Assembly: GCA_019694835.1 (NCBI GenBank) | Contig: JAIBBE010000040.1 | Span: 1-64,000, forward strand | DNA: 64,000 nucleotides | Direction of reading: 5' to 3' | Source of the DNA: Fimbriimonadaceae bacterium | GTDB taxonomy: Bacteria > Armatimonadota > Fimbriimonadia > Fimbriimonadales > Fimbriimonadaceae | Shown: one piece after another, positions 9,101 to 16,573 of the stretch | How positions within the stretch are numbered: the stretch's first letter is position 1 | How the letters are laid out: each line of letters begins with the position of its first letter | Program-made: the position numbers and the translations under genes | The notes under the pieces: generated by a model | The model's database searches: none | The model's input: only the letters and a program-made list of their open reading frames with translations | What the model was told of the DNA's origin: nothing

Positions 9101-11406
9101 AACTCCTCGATCCCGTTTCACGCGGGATGCGGCTGGTGATTCTGCAGCAGGACTTCACCCGCTACCGACTCGACTGGCTACCTACGTCCCTTGGCATCGA
9201 GACTGGCAATTGGACGACCTTTGATCCCGATGGCCAGCTTGGGCTGGAGAAGGTGGACACCGACGCCATCATGTGGCAACGGTTCAAGCCAAGCAACGGC
9301 TGGGAGGTTTTCGGCAACGGCGGCCTGGCCCGGATGAGGGTTGGCGATGGCGAAATCTGGGTCTGCAGTGCCCGCCTCATGCAGCGCATGCACATTCCGT
9401 CAGCGGCGAAGGCCTTCGTTCGGCTCATGAGCCTCGGCGGCAAGTCGAAACCGACGATCCTCATCGACTCGAACAGCGAAGGCGCCGACTGGTCGAGTTC
9501 GTGCCACCCCGACTTGATGAACTCCCACGACATCCCCTTCCTCACCCTCGGTGAAGTCATCGCCAAGGAGCAAGGGATGAACTCCTTCAAACCCGTTCCT
9601 GGTCCGGTGAGTGCGGAAGATGTACTCGAAGGACGCGGCTCTCAGATCGCGAACGCGTTCCTCAGGGGCCAAGTCGTCAAGGCCTCCAAGCGCACCCGAC
9701 CAACCACTCTCGCCGCGTTTGAGAAGGAACGGGTGCGGCGCAAAACCGAACTCATGAAAAGCCTCGGCCTCGACCCGATGCCGCCCAAGACACCGCTGAA
9801 TGCCCGCGAGACGGGACGTATTCAGCGCGAGGGTTATCACATCGAGAAGATTGTGTTCGAGAGCCGACCCCGCTTCTTCGTGACGGCTCATGTGTACGTC
9901 CCCAGCGCTCCCGGGAGGCACCCGGTCATCGTCAACGTCAACGGCCACTGGGCGCACAAGAAGAACGAGGACCGGATTCAGCTTCGATGCATGTTCCAGG
10001 CGCTCCAGGGCTACATCGCCATCGCCATCGACTCCCCCGGCCATAGCTTTGAAGGCAACTCGCTTATCGAACGTCGGCCCGAGGGTGAGCACAACGACTG
10101 GTTCCTGATCCAAGGCGGCACCAACACAACCGGCTATTACGTCTGGGACGCGATCCGCGCCCTCGATTACATGGCGACCCGCAACGATGCCGACATGGAG
10201 CACATCGGTATCACAGGAGCCTCGGGCGGAGGTCTGGCCACGCTGTACGCATTTGCCGCCGATGATCGCTATGATGCGGCGGTTCCGGTCGTGTACATGG
10301 CGAGCCTGGAACTCGCACCCGACAATGGCTGCCTCTGCAATCACGTTCCCGGCACATGCCAAGTCGGCGATCGAAGCGATGTCATCGGGATTCAAGCGCC
10401 GAAGCCCGTGTACATCATGGGAGCACAGGTCGACGGGGAGTTTCCGCCTGACGCGACATTGCTCACCCGCGAGAAGATGGCCAAGGAATGGTCGCTTTTT
10501 GGCAAAGCGGCTGACACGAAAGTTCAGATCTTCGCCGGGGGACACGACTACAACCAAACGATGCGTGAAGCCTCGATCGGCTTTTTTGATAAGGTTCTGA
10601 AGGGCAAAGGCGACGGCTCACCTGTCAAGCAGCCACCGCTGGAGGCCATCAACTCGGAAGACCGCCAACTCCTCGTGCTCGATCCACCCGCGGCCAACGA
10701 GCGGACGATGCGCGATCTTTCGCGGGATTACCTTGACCGTGCGCCGAAGGACGTCAGTGTCGAGCAGGCCTTGGCGGTTAACGGAGGCATTCCGAAACGG
10801 ACACCGCTGAAGTACCGAGAATCGCCAGTTCAGGAATCGATCGCGCTGTTTCCCGGCTCCGACATTCCGGCCATCCCGGCTGATCTGAGGACGGTGACCT
10901 TCGAATCGGAGCCCGGACTCGTCACGCCCGGCATTCTGTATGTTCCGGACGATTTGGTTCACACCTTGATCATCGTGGTCTCCGATGCCGGAAAGACAGG
11001 TGCAAGAGGGCTCCCGGTGCCGAGCGGCAAGGGGGTCGCGAATCTCCATCTTGACATCCTCGGGACCGGCGAGCTAAAGAACATCGAGTTGCGTTATCCG
11101 ATCTACCTGGGTCGGTCGGTGGCGTTCACCGGTGGCTGGCAGATCGTCCGCGCGGCGGAAGCGATGGCGAAGTACGCGAAGCGGATCGAGATCGTCGGCC
11201 ACGGGCCGCTCTCCTCGCAGGCGGTGATGTGGGCCGGACTCATGAATCCGTCCTTCGTGAAGGTAACGGGAATGGGCTGCCTGAAGTCCTGGCAGGAAGT
11301 CTTCGATCGCGATGTGACCCCATTCGCCGTCCAGCCCCGCGCGCACCTTCTCGGATCGCTGGCCAGTCTTCGGGCGAAGGTGAAGAACGGAGAGTGGAGC
11401 CCGTAG
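6115..11406 (+). CDS. Giant secreted glycosidase-like / alpha/beta-hydrolase multidomain protein
   Basis: This 1763-residue protein probably acts on plant polysaccharide outside the cytoplasm. A short hydrophobic N-terminus could be a signal peptide. Residues about 20-90 resemble the non-catalytic N-terminal domain of GH67 and GH20 enzymes (GTDQTGAMYGAFEFAERL). A TIM-barrel-like part follows (WLDIHGMWD, IGFRIGESGKGE). A domain at about 940-1130 is unrecognised. Residues about 1200-1530 form an alpha/beta-hydrolase of acetylxylan-esterase type with nucleophile elbow GASGGG (Ser about 1370). The C-terminal about 200 residues look like a second hydrolase with GHG where GxSxG is expected, so probably inactive. 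Residues 348-379 and 736-870 are repeat-derived insertions. The GH family assignment is tentative. Confidence 0.8.
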   Translation: MAFLAILTLIGLQTQSLKSPLDFAKRELAIAAGARRGDIDLVVQPGKQREAYTIQAKNGKVRIIGTDQTGAMYGAFEFAERLRNEGEKAWATNATGSPYLAERGLNLFTTLPWDYQKNDTDYDPAALTDPNRWWFQNDDYWTTLLDLMAKSRLNWLDIHGMWDVSVTDAPNLYAYFVTSPSFPKVGVSDAIKKKNLDRLNKVITMAHQRGIKVSLMAYQASMRIPQNPNPPYPNDEATVYKYTKEVVEQMIRRAPGLDAIGFRIGESGKGESFFKCYGEAVKASGRDIPLITRSWITTKQNVLPLARASKDFTVEIKYNGEQWGAPYMVAGGRVANWYSYSFEDYLSDSGVRETDGGVRGKVDPNSAPRSPLPVPRALKMWPGNLAEHSERWPAQPYKIVWQVRANGTHRIFPFYNPDWVRRSIQCMKIGTATGYTIEGADAYYPKSPDYYLANPADKAFTWIHQRDEMYWKTWGRLGYDPTVKDKVFDAEAKRMLDSSELVDAWKRASTLVAKAFMGFSLGPDHRSHAPELEWSGDSNAFIQGQGFDSHAYMPINEMFANRLTGGLDSRMTLLQLADELLADVRQIPNLSSYASSSNLEAKEIANAVSLQTALGKYYAYRFRSAAQVAGTESGVYEHREGLSELPFAVAAQAFGLLATNPAYRPFTERLRMHTNTFRWADEEKKVQAESNRVNGMPLKIHDPAEQVVSPGGVAGKLTWQPDGKEIVCQLDVGPDSPLLRPKDFAIGGSRGGGEGLGERSRRESSVTERSDAGGTPAVLGSPLLRPKDFAIGGSRGGGEGLGERSRREFSLTERSDAGGTPAVLGSPLLRPKDFAIGGSRGGGEGLGERSRRESSLTEMSYAGTNHPAATNALTKDAQRAWLLIKPLPSSTYFHRVPMKRVGDCFEVRVRREPSGYAIAAEADFGDRIVRYPHARTEMPFLYVPSLSAPTPQIYNADEAMRYFDPKSIDPKNYGGMLIGTRAGGFFSRFDNATKRKLLDPVSRGMRLVILQQDFTRYRLDWLPTSLGIETGNWTTFDPDGQLGLEKVDTDAIMWQRFKPSNGWEVFGNGGLARMRVGDGEIWVCSARLMQRMHIPSAAKAFVRLMSLGGKSKPTILIDSNSEGADWSSSCHPDLMNSHDIPFLTLGEVIAKEQGMNSFKPVPGPVSAEDVLEGRGSQIANAFLRGQVVKASKRTRPTTLAAFEKERVRRKTELMKSLGLDPMPPKTPLNARETGRIQREGYHIEKIVFESRPRFFVTAHVYVPSAPGRHPVIVNVNGHWAHKKNEDRIQLRCMFQALQGYIAIAIDSPGHSFEGNSLIERRPEGEHNDWFLIQGGTNTTGYYVWDAIRALDYMATRNDADMEHIGITGASGGGLATLYAFAADDRYDAAVPVVYMASLELAPDNGCLCNHVPGTCQVGDRSDVIGIQAPKPVYIMGAQVDGEFPPDATLLTREKMAKEWSLFGKAADTKVQIFAGGHDYNQTMREASIGFFDKVLKGKGDGSPVKQPPLEAINSEDRQLLVLDPPAANERTMRDLSRDYLDRAPKDVSVEQALAVNGGIPKRTPLKYRESPVQESIALFPGSDIPAIPADLRTVTFESEPGLVTPGILYVPDDLVHTLIIVVSDAGKTGARGLPVPSGKGVANLHLDILGTGELKNIELRYPIYLGRSVAFTGGWQIVRAAEAMAKYAKRIEIVGHGPLSSQAVMWAGLMNPSFVKVTGMGCLKSWQEVFDRDVTPFAVQPRAHLLGSLASLRAKVKNGEWSP
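7156..7241. repeat. R7 repeat insertion inside the giant glycosidase gene
   Basis: A GGGGTACGGG / GGGGTTCGGG segment is followed by four tandem CCCCGCT-like units. It encodes a low-complexity Gly/Arg then Pro/Arg/Ser stretch (residues 348-379) that interrupts the TIM-barrel-like region. The frame stays open, and composition differs sharply from the flanking codons. Confidence 0.65.
8320..8724. repeat. Composite in-frame repeat array: 135-bp tandem units of R2+R1, ending in R3
   Basis: Two full 135-bp units (from 8320 and 8455) and a third partial unit (from 8590) lie head to tail. Each begins with an R2 stem (CCCCTCTCC ... GGAGAGGGG). The first two units end in an R1 hairpin (8427-8449, 8562-8584). 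The third instead runs into an R3 copy (8695-8724). Because 135 is a multiple of three, the frame is kept, adding residues 736-870 to the host protein. Confidence 0.9.
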
Positions 11407-12198
11407 CTAGGCAGGCTTCCGGCAGAGGTAGATCTTCTCGCCCTTGAACAGCGCGTACTTTGTCGCCTTCTCATCACCCATCTCGGCGATCAGATCGACG
11501 ACCTCCACGCACCAACCCGACTCACGCAAACGCTCCAAGTAATCCGTCTCGGCGTAAACGCGCACGTGGTCCTTCTGGCCAAAGCGCTTGAGCCGCTCTT
11601 CTTCGCTCGTGACCGAAGGATCTTCGATGGTCGATTGGAGTTTCATCGACATCGGCACCTGAATCACCGCCCAGCCGCCCGGCTTAACGACGCGCTGGAG
11701 TTCGCGCATGGCCAACCGGTCGTCGGGGATATGTTCAAGCACATGGCAGCAAAGGAGGACATCAAACGACCCGGTCTGGAACGAGAGCCGACAGATATCG
11801 GTGAGAAACTCGACATTCGCCTCAGGAAACAGATCAACCGTGGCATAGACGTCGTGGCCGCCTTTCGAGAGCTTGTCGAAGATGCAGGTCTCCGGGGCAA
11901 AGTGCAAGATCCTCTTGTGCGACGTGAACAGATCGGTCTTGTCGCGAAGGAATAGGTAGAGCAGGCGCTCACGGTCGTAAGACTGGCAGTGGGGACACGT
12001 CACCCGTCGCGGGCCGCCGGGTGCGATTTGGAGTTCCTTGAGCACCGGTGCATCGATGCCACGCAATTCGAATTCCTTCAGCCGCGCCCCACAGACGCAA
12101 CACTGATAGGCCAGCCCAAACTTATCTGCTTTCCACTGCAGATCGCGCATGGCGGCGCGGGCCTTGGCCGGCACGACCTTCTTAATAATGCTCTTCAT
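11407..12198 (-). CDS. SAM-dependent methyltransferase with N-terminal zinc-ribbon
   Basis: This is a class I methyltransferase of 263 residues. A zinc-ribbon (CCVCG ... CPHCQSYDRER) precedes the Rossmann domain (ILHFAPE, YATVDLFPEANVE, FDVLLCCHVLEHIPDD, VVKPGGWAVIQVP). The ATG at 12198 gives MKSIIKKVVPAKARA. An upstream ATG at 12342 would translate R3/R4 repeat sequence and is unlikely. Proteins of this shape often modify surface glycans, but nothing nearby confirms a substrate. The stop codons of this gene and the giant glycosidase gene abut. Confidence 0.85.
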   Translation of the reverse strand: MKSIIKKVVPAKARAAMRDLQWKADKFGLAYQCCVCGARLKEFELRGIDAPVLKELQIAPGGPRRVTCPHCQSYDRERLLYLFLRDKTDLFTSHKRILHFAPETCIFDKLSKGGHDVYATVDLFPEANVEFLTDICRLSFQTGSFDVLLCCHVLEHIPDDRLAMRELQRVVKPGGWAVIQVPMSMKLQSTIEDPSVTSEEERLKRFGQKDHVRVYAETDYLERLRESGWCVEVVDLIAEMGDEKATKYALFKGEKIYLCRKPA

Positions 12199-12293
12199 GA
12201 AGTTTCGACGAGGAGAGTCTATCTTAATCTCGGTACGCCGAAAGATGTTTTGCAGGGCCGTTCGGAAGACAAAGGCCCCATTCCCTTGGACTC

Positions 12294-12364
12294 GGTAGCC
12301 GCTGGATGGTTCGTGCCAGCGTATGGTAGAACCGGGGTGCACAATTCATCACCCCGGCCACCCG
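12294..12364. repeat. R3 plus R4 hairpin repeats
   Basis: R3 (12294-12323) folds as CGCTGG-ATGGTTCGTG-CCAGCG. R4 (12330-12364) folds as CCGGGGTG-N10-CACCCCGG. They lie back to back between the methyltransferase and haloperoxidase genes. R4 recurs in reverse orientation at 42419. R3 recurs at 8695 and 15875. Confidence 0.85.
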
Positions 12365-12400
12365 AAAAGCTGCGTTTTGCTAACGCGAACTCGCTCCGCT

Positions 12401-13720
12401 CTACTTTCGCCGTCGTCTTCGAATCAGCACGAGGGCGCCGAGTCCGAGCGCAGCCATGGTTCCGGGCTCAGGTACCGGAGTCAGGTAGTTGTTGTACACG
12501 TACCGCCCCAGGTCATTACCCATGGTCATGCCGACCTCGTTGTCGAATCGCCAGTGGATACCGCCGAACAACCGGCTGTCCTTGGCCTCGTTGGCTGCTT
12601 GCGAGAACGAGGTGAAGTTGCGATCCGGAACTGCGAAACCTTCAGCCGTACTCGTGAAGGACACGTTATCGGTTCCGAAGAACGATGCCAGCACCGTCGC
12701 CGCTCCACCGCTGAAGGTGGAGTGCCCACTCGTGAACGAGGGGAACGGGGGCGTGGTGATCAGCGGATTCCAGCTTGCGTCTCCCACCGTATCGAGGTTG
12801 CCATCGGCATCTCCCTCGCGGATTCCGGTCACCGGTCGCCAATACTCGTAGACGTACTTCATATCCCAACAGGCGATTCCCGCGTCCGCCATGGTCAGGT
12901 TCATCAGCGCAAACATGCGCGCGTTCTCACTGAGCGTCGTGTTTCGGTCTGCCGCGACGGTTTGGGCGATGCGGTTCCAGTGACCGGGCGGGGTCGTGGT
13001 TCCGCCGCCATCTGCCCAGAAGCGGGCGATGTTGGTCTGGTCCGCGGTTCGCGTCGCGCTGGAAGCGGAGCCCAGTTCCTTGACCTCGTTATAGGCAGCC
13101 GTGTACTCAGGGCTGTTGATAGCGGGAGGGGGGCCTTGTCGGAACTGCGAGCCGCTCGTCATGGTGAACGGTGTCACGGCACCCCAAGCGGGCAAGAGAC
13201 CGTTCGCGAAGCCTGGAGGGGTAGGTCTCCACTTGCCAATCACGTTGCTGCCGGTGTACGGGCCTGGATTGAACGTCGAGCCGTCGGCAGAACGCAGCTG
13301 CAGAATGTCGTCAGCGACGGCGTTCCCAAGTTGGATGCCGTCCGTCTTGGCTTGGCCGCCCGGAATCAGAGCCAATCGCGCATTCAACTCGTTCTGCAAG
13401 TTGACTTGCTGGGTTGGGAACGCGGCCGCCAGAGTCCGATAGGCAGCTTGAGCGACGGCGGCTTCTCTGGAGCAGTTCGGATTCACGGTGCCCACGAAGT
13501 GGTAGGGGTTGTGGGTCTGGTCCACCGCATTGACGGCATCGAAGATCGCGGCGTGGGTGATCGCGAGAGCCCTCGACGCCATCGGCGGATTCATGGACGT
13601 CGTCCGAATGGCGTTGAGCGCCTGCTGATTCCAGTGCGTGACTTCGTCAGCCCGAGCTTGGGTCCCAACCACCGACGCGACGAGCACGACAGCAAGAGCA
13701 GTCCATCTGATTCTTCTCAT
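12401..13720 (-). CDS. PEP-CTERM vanadium-dependent haloperoxidase-like phosphatase-fold protein
   Basis: This exported protein of the vanadium haloperoxidase/PAP2 superfamily would oxidise halides with peroxide if it binds vanadate. The start at 13720 (MRRIRWTALAVVLVASVV) gives a clean signal peptide and has GAGGAGG 10 nt upstream. The binding-site block FTSGHSTFSGGAATVL and the later GGIHWRFDNEVG His/Arg segment are present. The C-terminus VPEPGTMAALGLGALVLIRRRRRK is a typical PEP-CTERM signal, so an exosortase should exist elsewhere. Upstream on the minus strand TATACT is a possible -10 element. Confidence 0.92.
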   Translation of the reverse strand: MRRIRWTALAVVLVASVVGTQARADEVTHWNQQALNAIRTTSMNPPMASRALAITHAAIFDAVNAVDQTHNPYHFVGTVNPNCSREAAVAQAAYRTLAAAFPTQQVNLQNELNARLALIPGGQAKTDGIQLGNAVADDILQLRSADGSTFNPGPYTGSNVIGKWRPTPPGFANGLLPAWGAVTPFTMTSGSQFRQGPPPAINSPEYTAAYNEVKELGSASSATRTADQTNIARFWADGGGTTTPPGHWNRIAQTVAADRNTTLSENARMFALMNLTMADAGIACWDMKYVYEYWRPVTGIREGDADGNLDTVGDASWNPLITTPPFPSFTSGHSTFSGGAATVLASFFGTDNVSFTSTAEGFAVPDRNFTSFSQAANEAKDSRLFGGIHWRFDNEVGMTMGNDLGRYVYNNYLTPVPEPGTMAALGLGALVLIRRRRRK

Positions 13721-13886
13721 TTGAAAGATTCCTCCTCGCGGCCCAATTGGTCCGCAAAACATTGCACGCGTACTAGTATAAGGGAAAAATGGCTGACAGC
13801 GGCAATTTTCCTGCGTGTGAGCCGATTTTTCGAGCGTCTTATTAAGTTCTGAGTGAAAAAAGCTCGGGAATTTTCGAGGTTTGCCC

Positions 13887-13913
13887 TAAAGGTCCCGGCA
13901 AAACCGCCAATAA
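13887..13913 (+). promoter_or_regulatory. Sigma-28 (FliA/WhiG)-type promoter
   Basis: The layout is TAAA (13887-13890), a 15-nt spacer, then GCCAATAA (13906-13913). The sigma-28 consensus is TAAA-N15-GCCGATAA, so only one position differs. It lies 20 bp before a small membrane-protein gene that is followed by the sigma factor itself, which suggests positive autoregulation. Confidence 0.65.
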
Positions 13914-13932
13914 CCGAGAAGGGTGTGAGACG

Positions 13933-14160
13933 ATGCCGAAACTAATCGGAGGAATACTGGCTCTGGTCGCCTTGGCAGCCGGCTCACTGGGAGGGGTCGA
14001 TCCGATCGCTTGCGTGTTGCGCGCAGGGGTCGCCTACCTGGTAGGGATGATTGCGACCCAAGTATGGTATGTGTTCTTTACGATACGCGTGATTCGCGAT
14101 GGCGACGAGTCAGCGACCTCGACCGAAGAGGCGCCGATCTTGAAGGAGAGCGCGAGCTAA
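13933..14160 (+). CDS. Small membrane protein co-transcribed with the sigma factor
   Basis: This 75-residue protein has two hydrophobic stretches (about 4-20 and 27-52), then a charged tail rich in Glu and Ser. No family is recognised. It is preceded by the sigma-28-like promoter and followed 15 nt later by the sigma-factor gene. A role as a membrane partner or modulator of the sigma factor is possible, but rests on position only. Confidence 0.7.
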   Translation: MPKLIGGILALVALAAGSLGGVDPIACVLRAGVAYLVGMIATQVWYVFFTIRVIRDGDESATSTEEAPILKESAS

Positions 14161-14175
14161 AGAAGAGAGGAAACG

Positions 14176-14955
14176 ATGGCTTTGTCTCCTGACCAACTGA
14201 AACGGCATTGGATCGACTACAAGGTCTACAAGGACCCAGGCGCGCGCGTCGAATTGATCAACCACTACTCCTACCTGGTGAAGATCACGTCAGGACGAAT
14301 CGTGACCAGCATCCCCGGCGGGCTTGAACGTGAAGATCTCATCGGGGCGGGGGTCATCGGCCTCATCAAGAGCGTCGACCAGTTCGATCCAACGCGCGAC
14401 GTGAAGTTCGAGACCTACGCGATCGCCCTGATCAGAGGTGCCATTCTCGAAATGCTGCGCGACGAAGATTGGGTTCCTCGCTCGATTCGGGAGAAAATCA
14501 AAGCGCTGGACAAGGCGCAAATGGCGCTGGAGACGAAGAGCGGTCGCCCGCCAACCAACCGGGAGTTGGCCGAAGCCCTCGGAACCAGCGAACACGACGT
14601 CAGCGAACTCCTCGTTCGCATGGGCCGAACCAGCATCTACTCGCTCGACGACATCCTCCAGACCTCGGACTCCGATGACGGTCTCCACTACATCGAAATG
14701 CTCGTGGACGAGACTTCGAACACATCGGGAGAGGTCGAAGGACGCGAGATCAAGCGAATGCTTGCTTCCGGCGTCGACACTTTGCCCGAACGAGAGAGGC
14801 TGGTGGTGGCGTTGTACTACTTTGAGGGCCTCACCTTCAAGGAGATTGGCAAGGTTCTCGGCGTGAGCGAGTCGCGGATTTATCAACTCCACACCCAAGC
14901 GATGGGACGCCTGCGCGGCTTCCTTCGCGATCAAGGAGCGGCCCAAGTGGCCTAG
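14176..14955 (+). CDS. RNA polymerase sigma factor, FliA/WhiG (sigma-28) family
   Basis: This group 3 sigma-70 factor of 259 residues directs RNA polymerase to TAAA-N15-GCCGATAA promoters. Region 2 is visible at about 25-100 (LVKITSGRIVTSIPGG, DLIGAGVIGLIKSVDQFDP, FETYAIALIRGAILEMLR). Region 3 follows (SIREKIKALDKA, PTNRELAEALG), then region 4 (LPERERLVVALYYFEGLTFKEIGKVLGVSESRIYQLHTQAM). The start has GAGAGGAAAC upstream. No flagellar gene is in the window, so its regulon could be flagellar or a WhiG-like developmental one. Confidence 0.93.
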   Translation: MALSPDQLKRHWIDYKVYKDPGARVELINHYSYLVKITSGRIVTSIPGGLEREDLIGAGVIGLIKSVDQFDPTRDVKFETYAIALIRGAILEMLRDEDWVPRSIREKIKALDKAQMALETKSGRPPTNRELAEALGTSEHDVSELLVRMGRTSIYSLDDILQTSDSDDGLHYIEMLVDETSNTSGEVEGREIKRMLASGVDTLPERERLVVALYYFEGLTFKEIGKVLGVSESRIYQLHTQAMGRLRGFLRDQGAAQVA

Positions 14956-15202
14956 ACACCGATGGTCGATCCCGTGGTCCCGTCCGTGCCGACGACGAGG
15001 ATGCAGTTCGCTTCCCCGTACGCCAAAATCGTCACCCGAGAAGGTGGGCGTGGACGCCAGGACCAGCCCGACAGGGAGCCACACGACCACGTGGAGCTTC
15101 ATGAAGAAAGCGGATCGCAGGACGGCGTGCCGACCTGCGAAGAATCATCACCCGACACCGGTATCGCTCACATCGACGTGGCCGCCTAGCTCACAATAAG
15201 GC
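14956..15202. other. Intergenic region, possible gene remnant
   Basis: No gene is called with confidence. Plus-strand codons 14962-15189 give a proline- and acid-rich 75-residue frame with no recognisable content. On the minus strand, GTG at about 15039 would give a short peptide (AYGEANCILVVGTDGTTG) ending at 14952. A different minus frame gives a signal-like MKLHVVVWLPVGLVLAS. This may be a decayed secreted-protein gene. Confidence 0.3.
15192..15197 (+). promoter_or_regulatory. Possible -10 element of a leaderless transcript
   Basis: CACAAT lies 5 nt before the ATG at 15203 and there is no Shine-Dalgarno sequence. The bases CACAATAAGGCATG closely match TACAATAAGGCATG before leuC. Confidence 0.35.
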
Positions 15203-16567
15203 ATGCCCCGAATAGTCCAGGTCGCGCACGATTTCACGTGCCAATGGTGCTGGATCGGGCTCTCGCAAACGAAGCGTCTCAAGGCGGAGTTTGGGGTCGA
15301 AATCGAATGGCTCCCGTTCGAGCAATGGCCGGAGGATATGGACTTTCCTGATCCTTCGCCGCCGCCAGTCCACCCTGCCAACCGGCCCAAGACTCCGACC
15401 CGACTGCAGTTCGCGATGGCGGCGGAAGGACTCAGCCCCGTGACTGCGCGGCCTTACACGCTTCGAACCACCCGTGCGCACCAGGCCGTGGAAATCGCAA
15501 AGCGCTACGGAGTCGCGGACCAGCTGGTTGACCGCATCTACTCAGCTTATTGGCGACATGGCTTGGACATCGACCGGATCGATCTGCTCCTGCTTCTCGC
15601 GAGAGGCCTTGTTCCGGGTGAGGCTGAAATGAAGAGAGCTCTGGAGGAATTGCCCGATCGTTCCGCCCTGACCGTGTTCGATGACCCGGCCTACGCCAAG
15701 GGCATCTACAACTTGCCCAGTTTCATCATCGACGGAGAGCGCTATGCCGAGCAGCCGTACACGGTCCTTCGCGAGGCTCTATTTGGTGCAGACCCTTACG
15801 AGCCCAGCCTCCTCCATCCGTGGGAGTATGGAGGCATAGAATCCCATGCCAATGGAGGCAAAGAAACGGACGAAGGTAGCCGTCGGATGGTTCGTGCCGA
15901 CGTGAGGCCCTACCGAGCCATCGAGTTCCCTGCCGCCCCGCTCGATCGGCCCACCGTGGTGATGAACATGGTCGCCACGATCGACGGCAAGATCTTGAGC
16001 GGCGGACGGGATGAGGCCGTTATGGACCTTGGCTCCCAAGTCGATCACGAGACGTTGCGGCAGCTTGAACATTCGGTCCAAGCCGTCATGATCGGCGCAG
16101 GGACTCTGCGCGCGACCAAGGGGATTTGGTACCCGAAGCACCTGTTCCGGTTCGTTGTTTCGCGGTCTGGTGCCCTCGATCGCTCTAGCCGGTTCTTTAC
16201 CGATGTGCCCGAGCGCGCTTTTGTTGTCACCGCTTCGCCCGATGGGAACGGCGAAGACGTGCTTCAACTCGGGACGGGTGAGGTCGACTTTCATCGGCTC
16301 CTGACCCACCTGCGCCAGAACCTCGGGATCGAGACCCTTCTCGTGGAGGGCGGCAGTGAACTCAATGCCCAGTTTTTGGAACGAGAACTGGCGGACGAGC
16401 TGTTTTTGACCATCGCCCCCAAAATCAAGCTCGGACGCGAAACGCCGACCTACGCCGGCGGCGAACCGCTGCCGCGTGAGCGCATCCAGAATTACACCCT
16501 GCTCGAACATCATCAGGTTGGCAGCGAGATCTTCCTGCGCTACCGTCGCGAGCGAGTGAGCGTATAG
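15203..16567 (+). CDS. Fusion of a DsbA/FrnE-type thioredoxin domain and a RibD C-terminal reductase domain
   Basis: Residues about 1-195 are a DSBA-like domain (FrnE or 2-hydroxychromene isomerase type) with CQWC at 14-17 and the cis-Pro segment YNLPSFIIDGERY. Residues about 236-454 are a RibD_C / dihydrofolate-reductase-like NADPH domain (VVMNMVATIDGKI, VMIGAGTLRATKG, TLLVEGGSELNAQFL). RibD_C enzymes reduce ribosylamino-pyrimidines in riboflavin synthesis, but the deaminase half is missing. The linker (225-234) is encoded by an R3 repeat, so the fusion may have been created or extended by that element. The substrate is unknown. Confidence 0.85.
   Translation: MPRIVQVAHDFTCQWCWIGLSQTKRLKAEFGVEIEWLPFEQWPEDMDFPDPSPPPVHPANRPKTPTRLQFAMAAEGLSPVTARPYTLRTTRAHQAVEIAKRYGVADQLVDRIYSAYWRHGLDIDRIDLLLLLARGLVPGEAEMKRALEELPDRSALTVFDDPAYAKGIYNLPSFIIDGERYAEQPYTVLREALFGADPYEPSLLHPWEYGGIESHANGGKETDEGSRRMVRADVRPYRAIEFPAAPLDRPTVVMNMVATIDGKILSGGRDEAVMDLGSQVDHETLRQLEHSVQAVMIGAGTLRATKGIWYPKHLFRFVVSRSGALDRSSRFFTDVPERAFVVTASPDGNGEDVLQLGTGEVDFHRLLTHLRQNLGIETLLVEGGSELNAQFLERELADELFLTIAPKIKLGRETPTYAGGEPLPRERIQNYTLLEHHQVGSEIFLRYRRERVSV
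15875..15904. repeat. R3 repeat inside the DsbA-RibD linker
   Basis: The stem CGTCGG ... CCGACG encloses the invariant loop ATGGTTCGTG. The other copies have CGCTGG ... CCAGCG, so two stem positions changed on both sides. It encodes part of the interdomain linker in frame. Confidence 0.75.
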
Positions 16568-16573
16568 AGAGGG

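Noticed and set aside
11407..12342. Longer start for the zinc-ribbon methyltransferase
   Set aside because: The extra 48 codons translate R3 and R4 repeat sequence. The ATG at 12198 begins the recognisable protein.
14290..15102. Long minus-strand frame opposite the sigma-factor gene with a signal-like start
   Set aside because: Most of it is the antisense shadow of a clear sigma-28 gene. Only the first 40 codons lie outside it, and they have no recognisable content.
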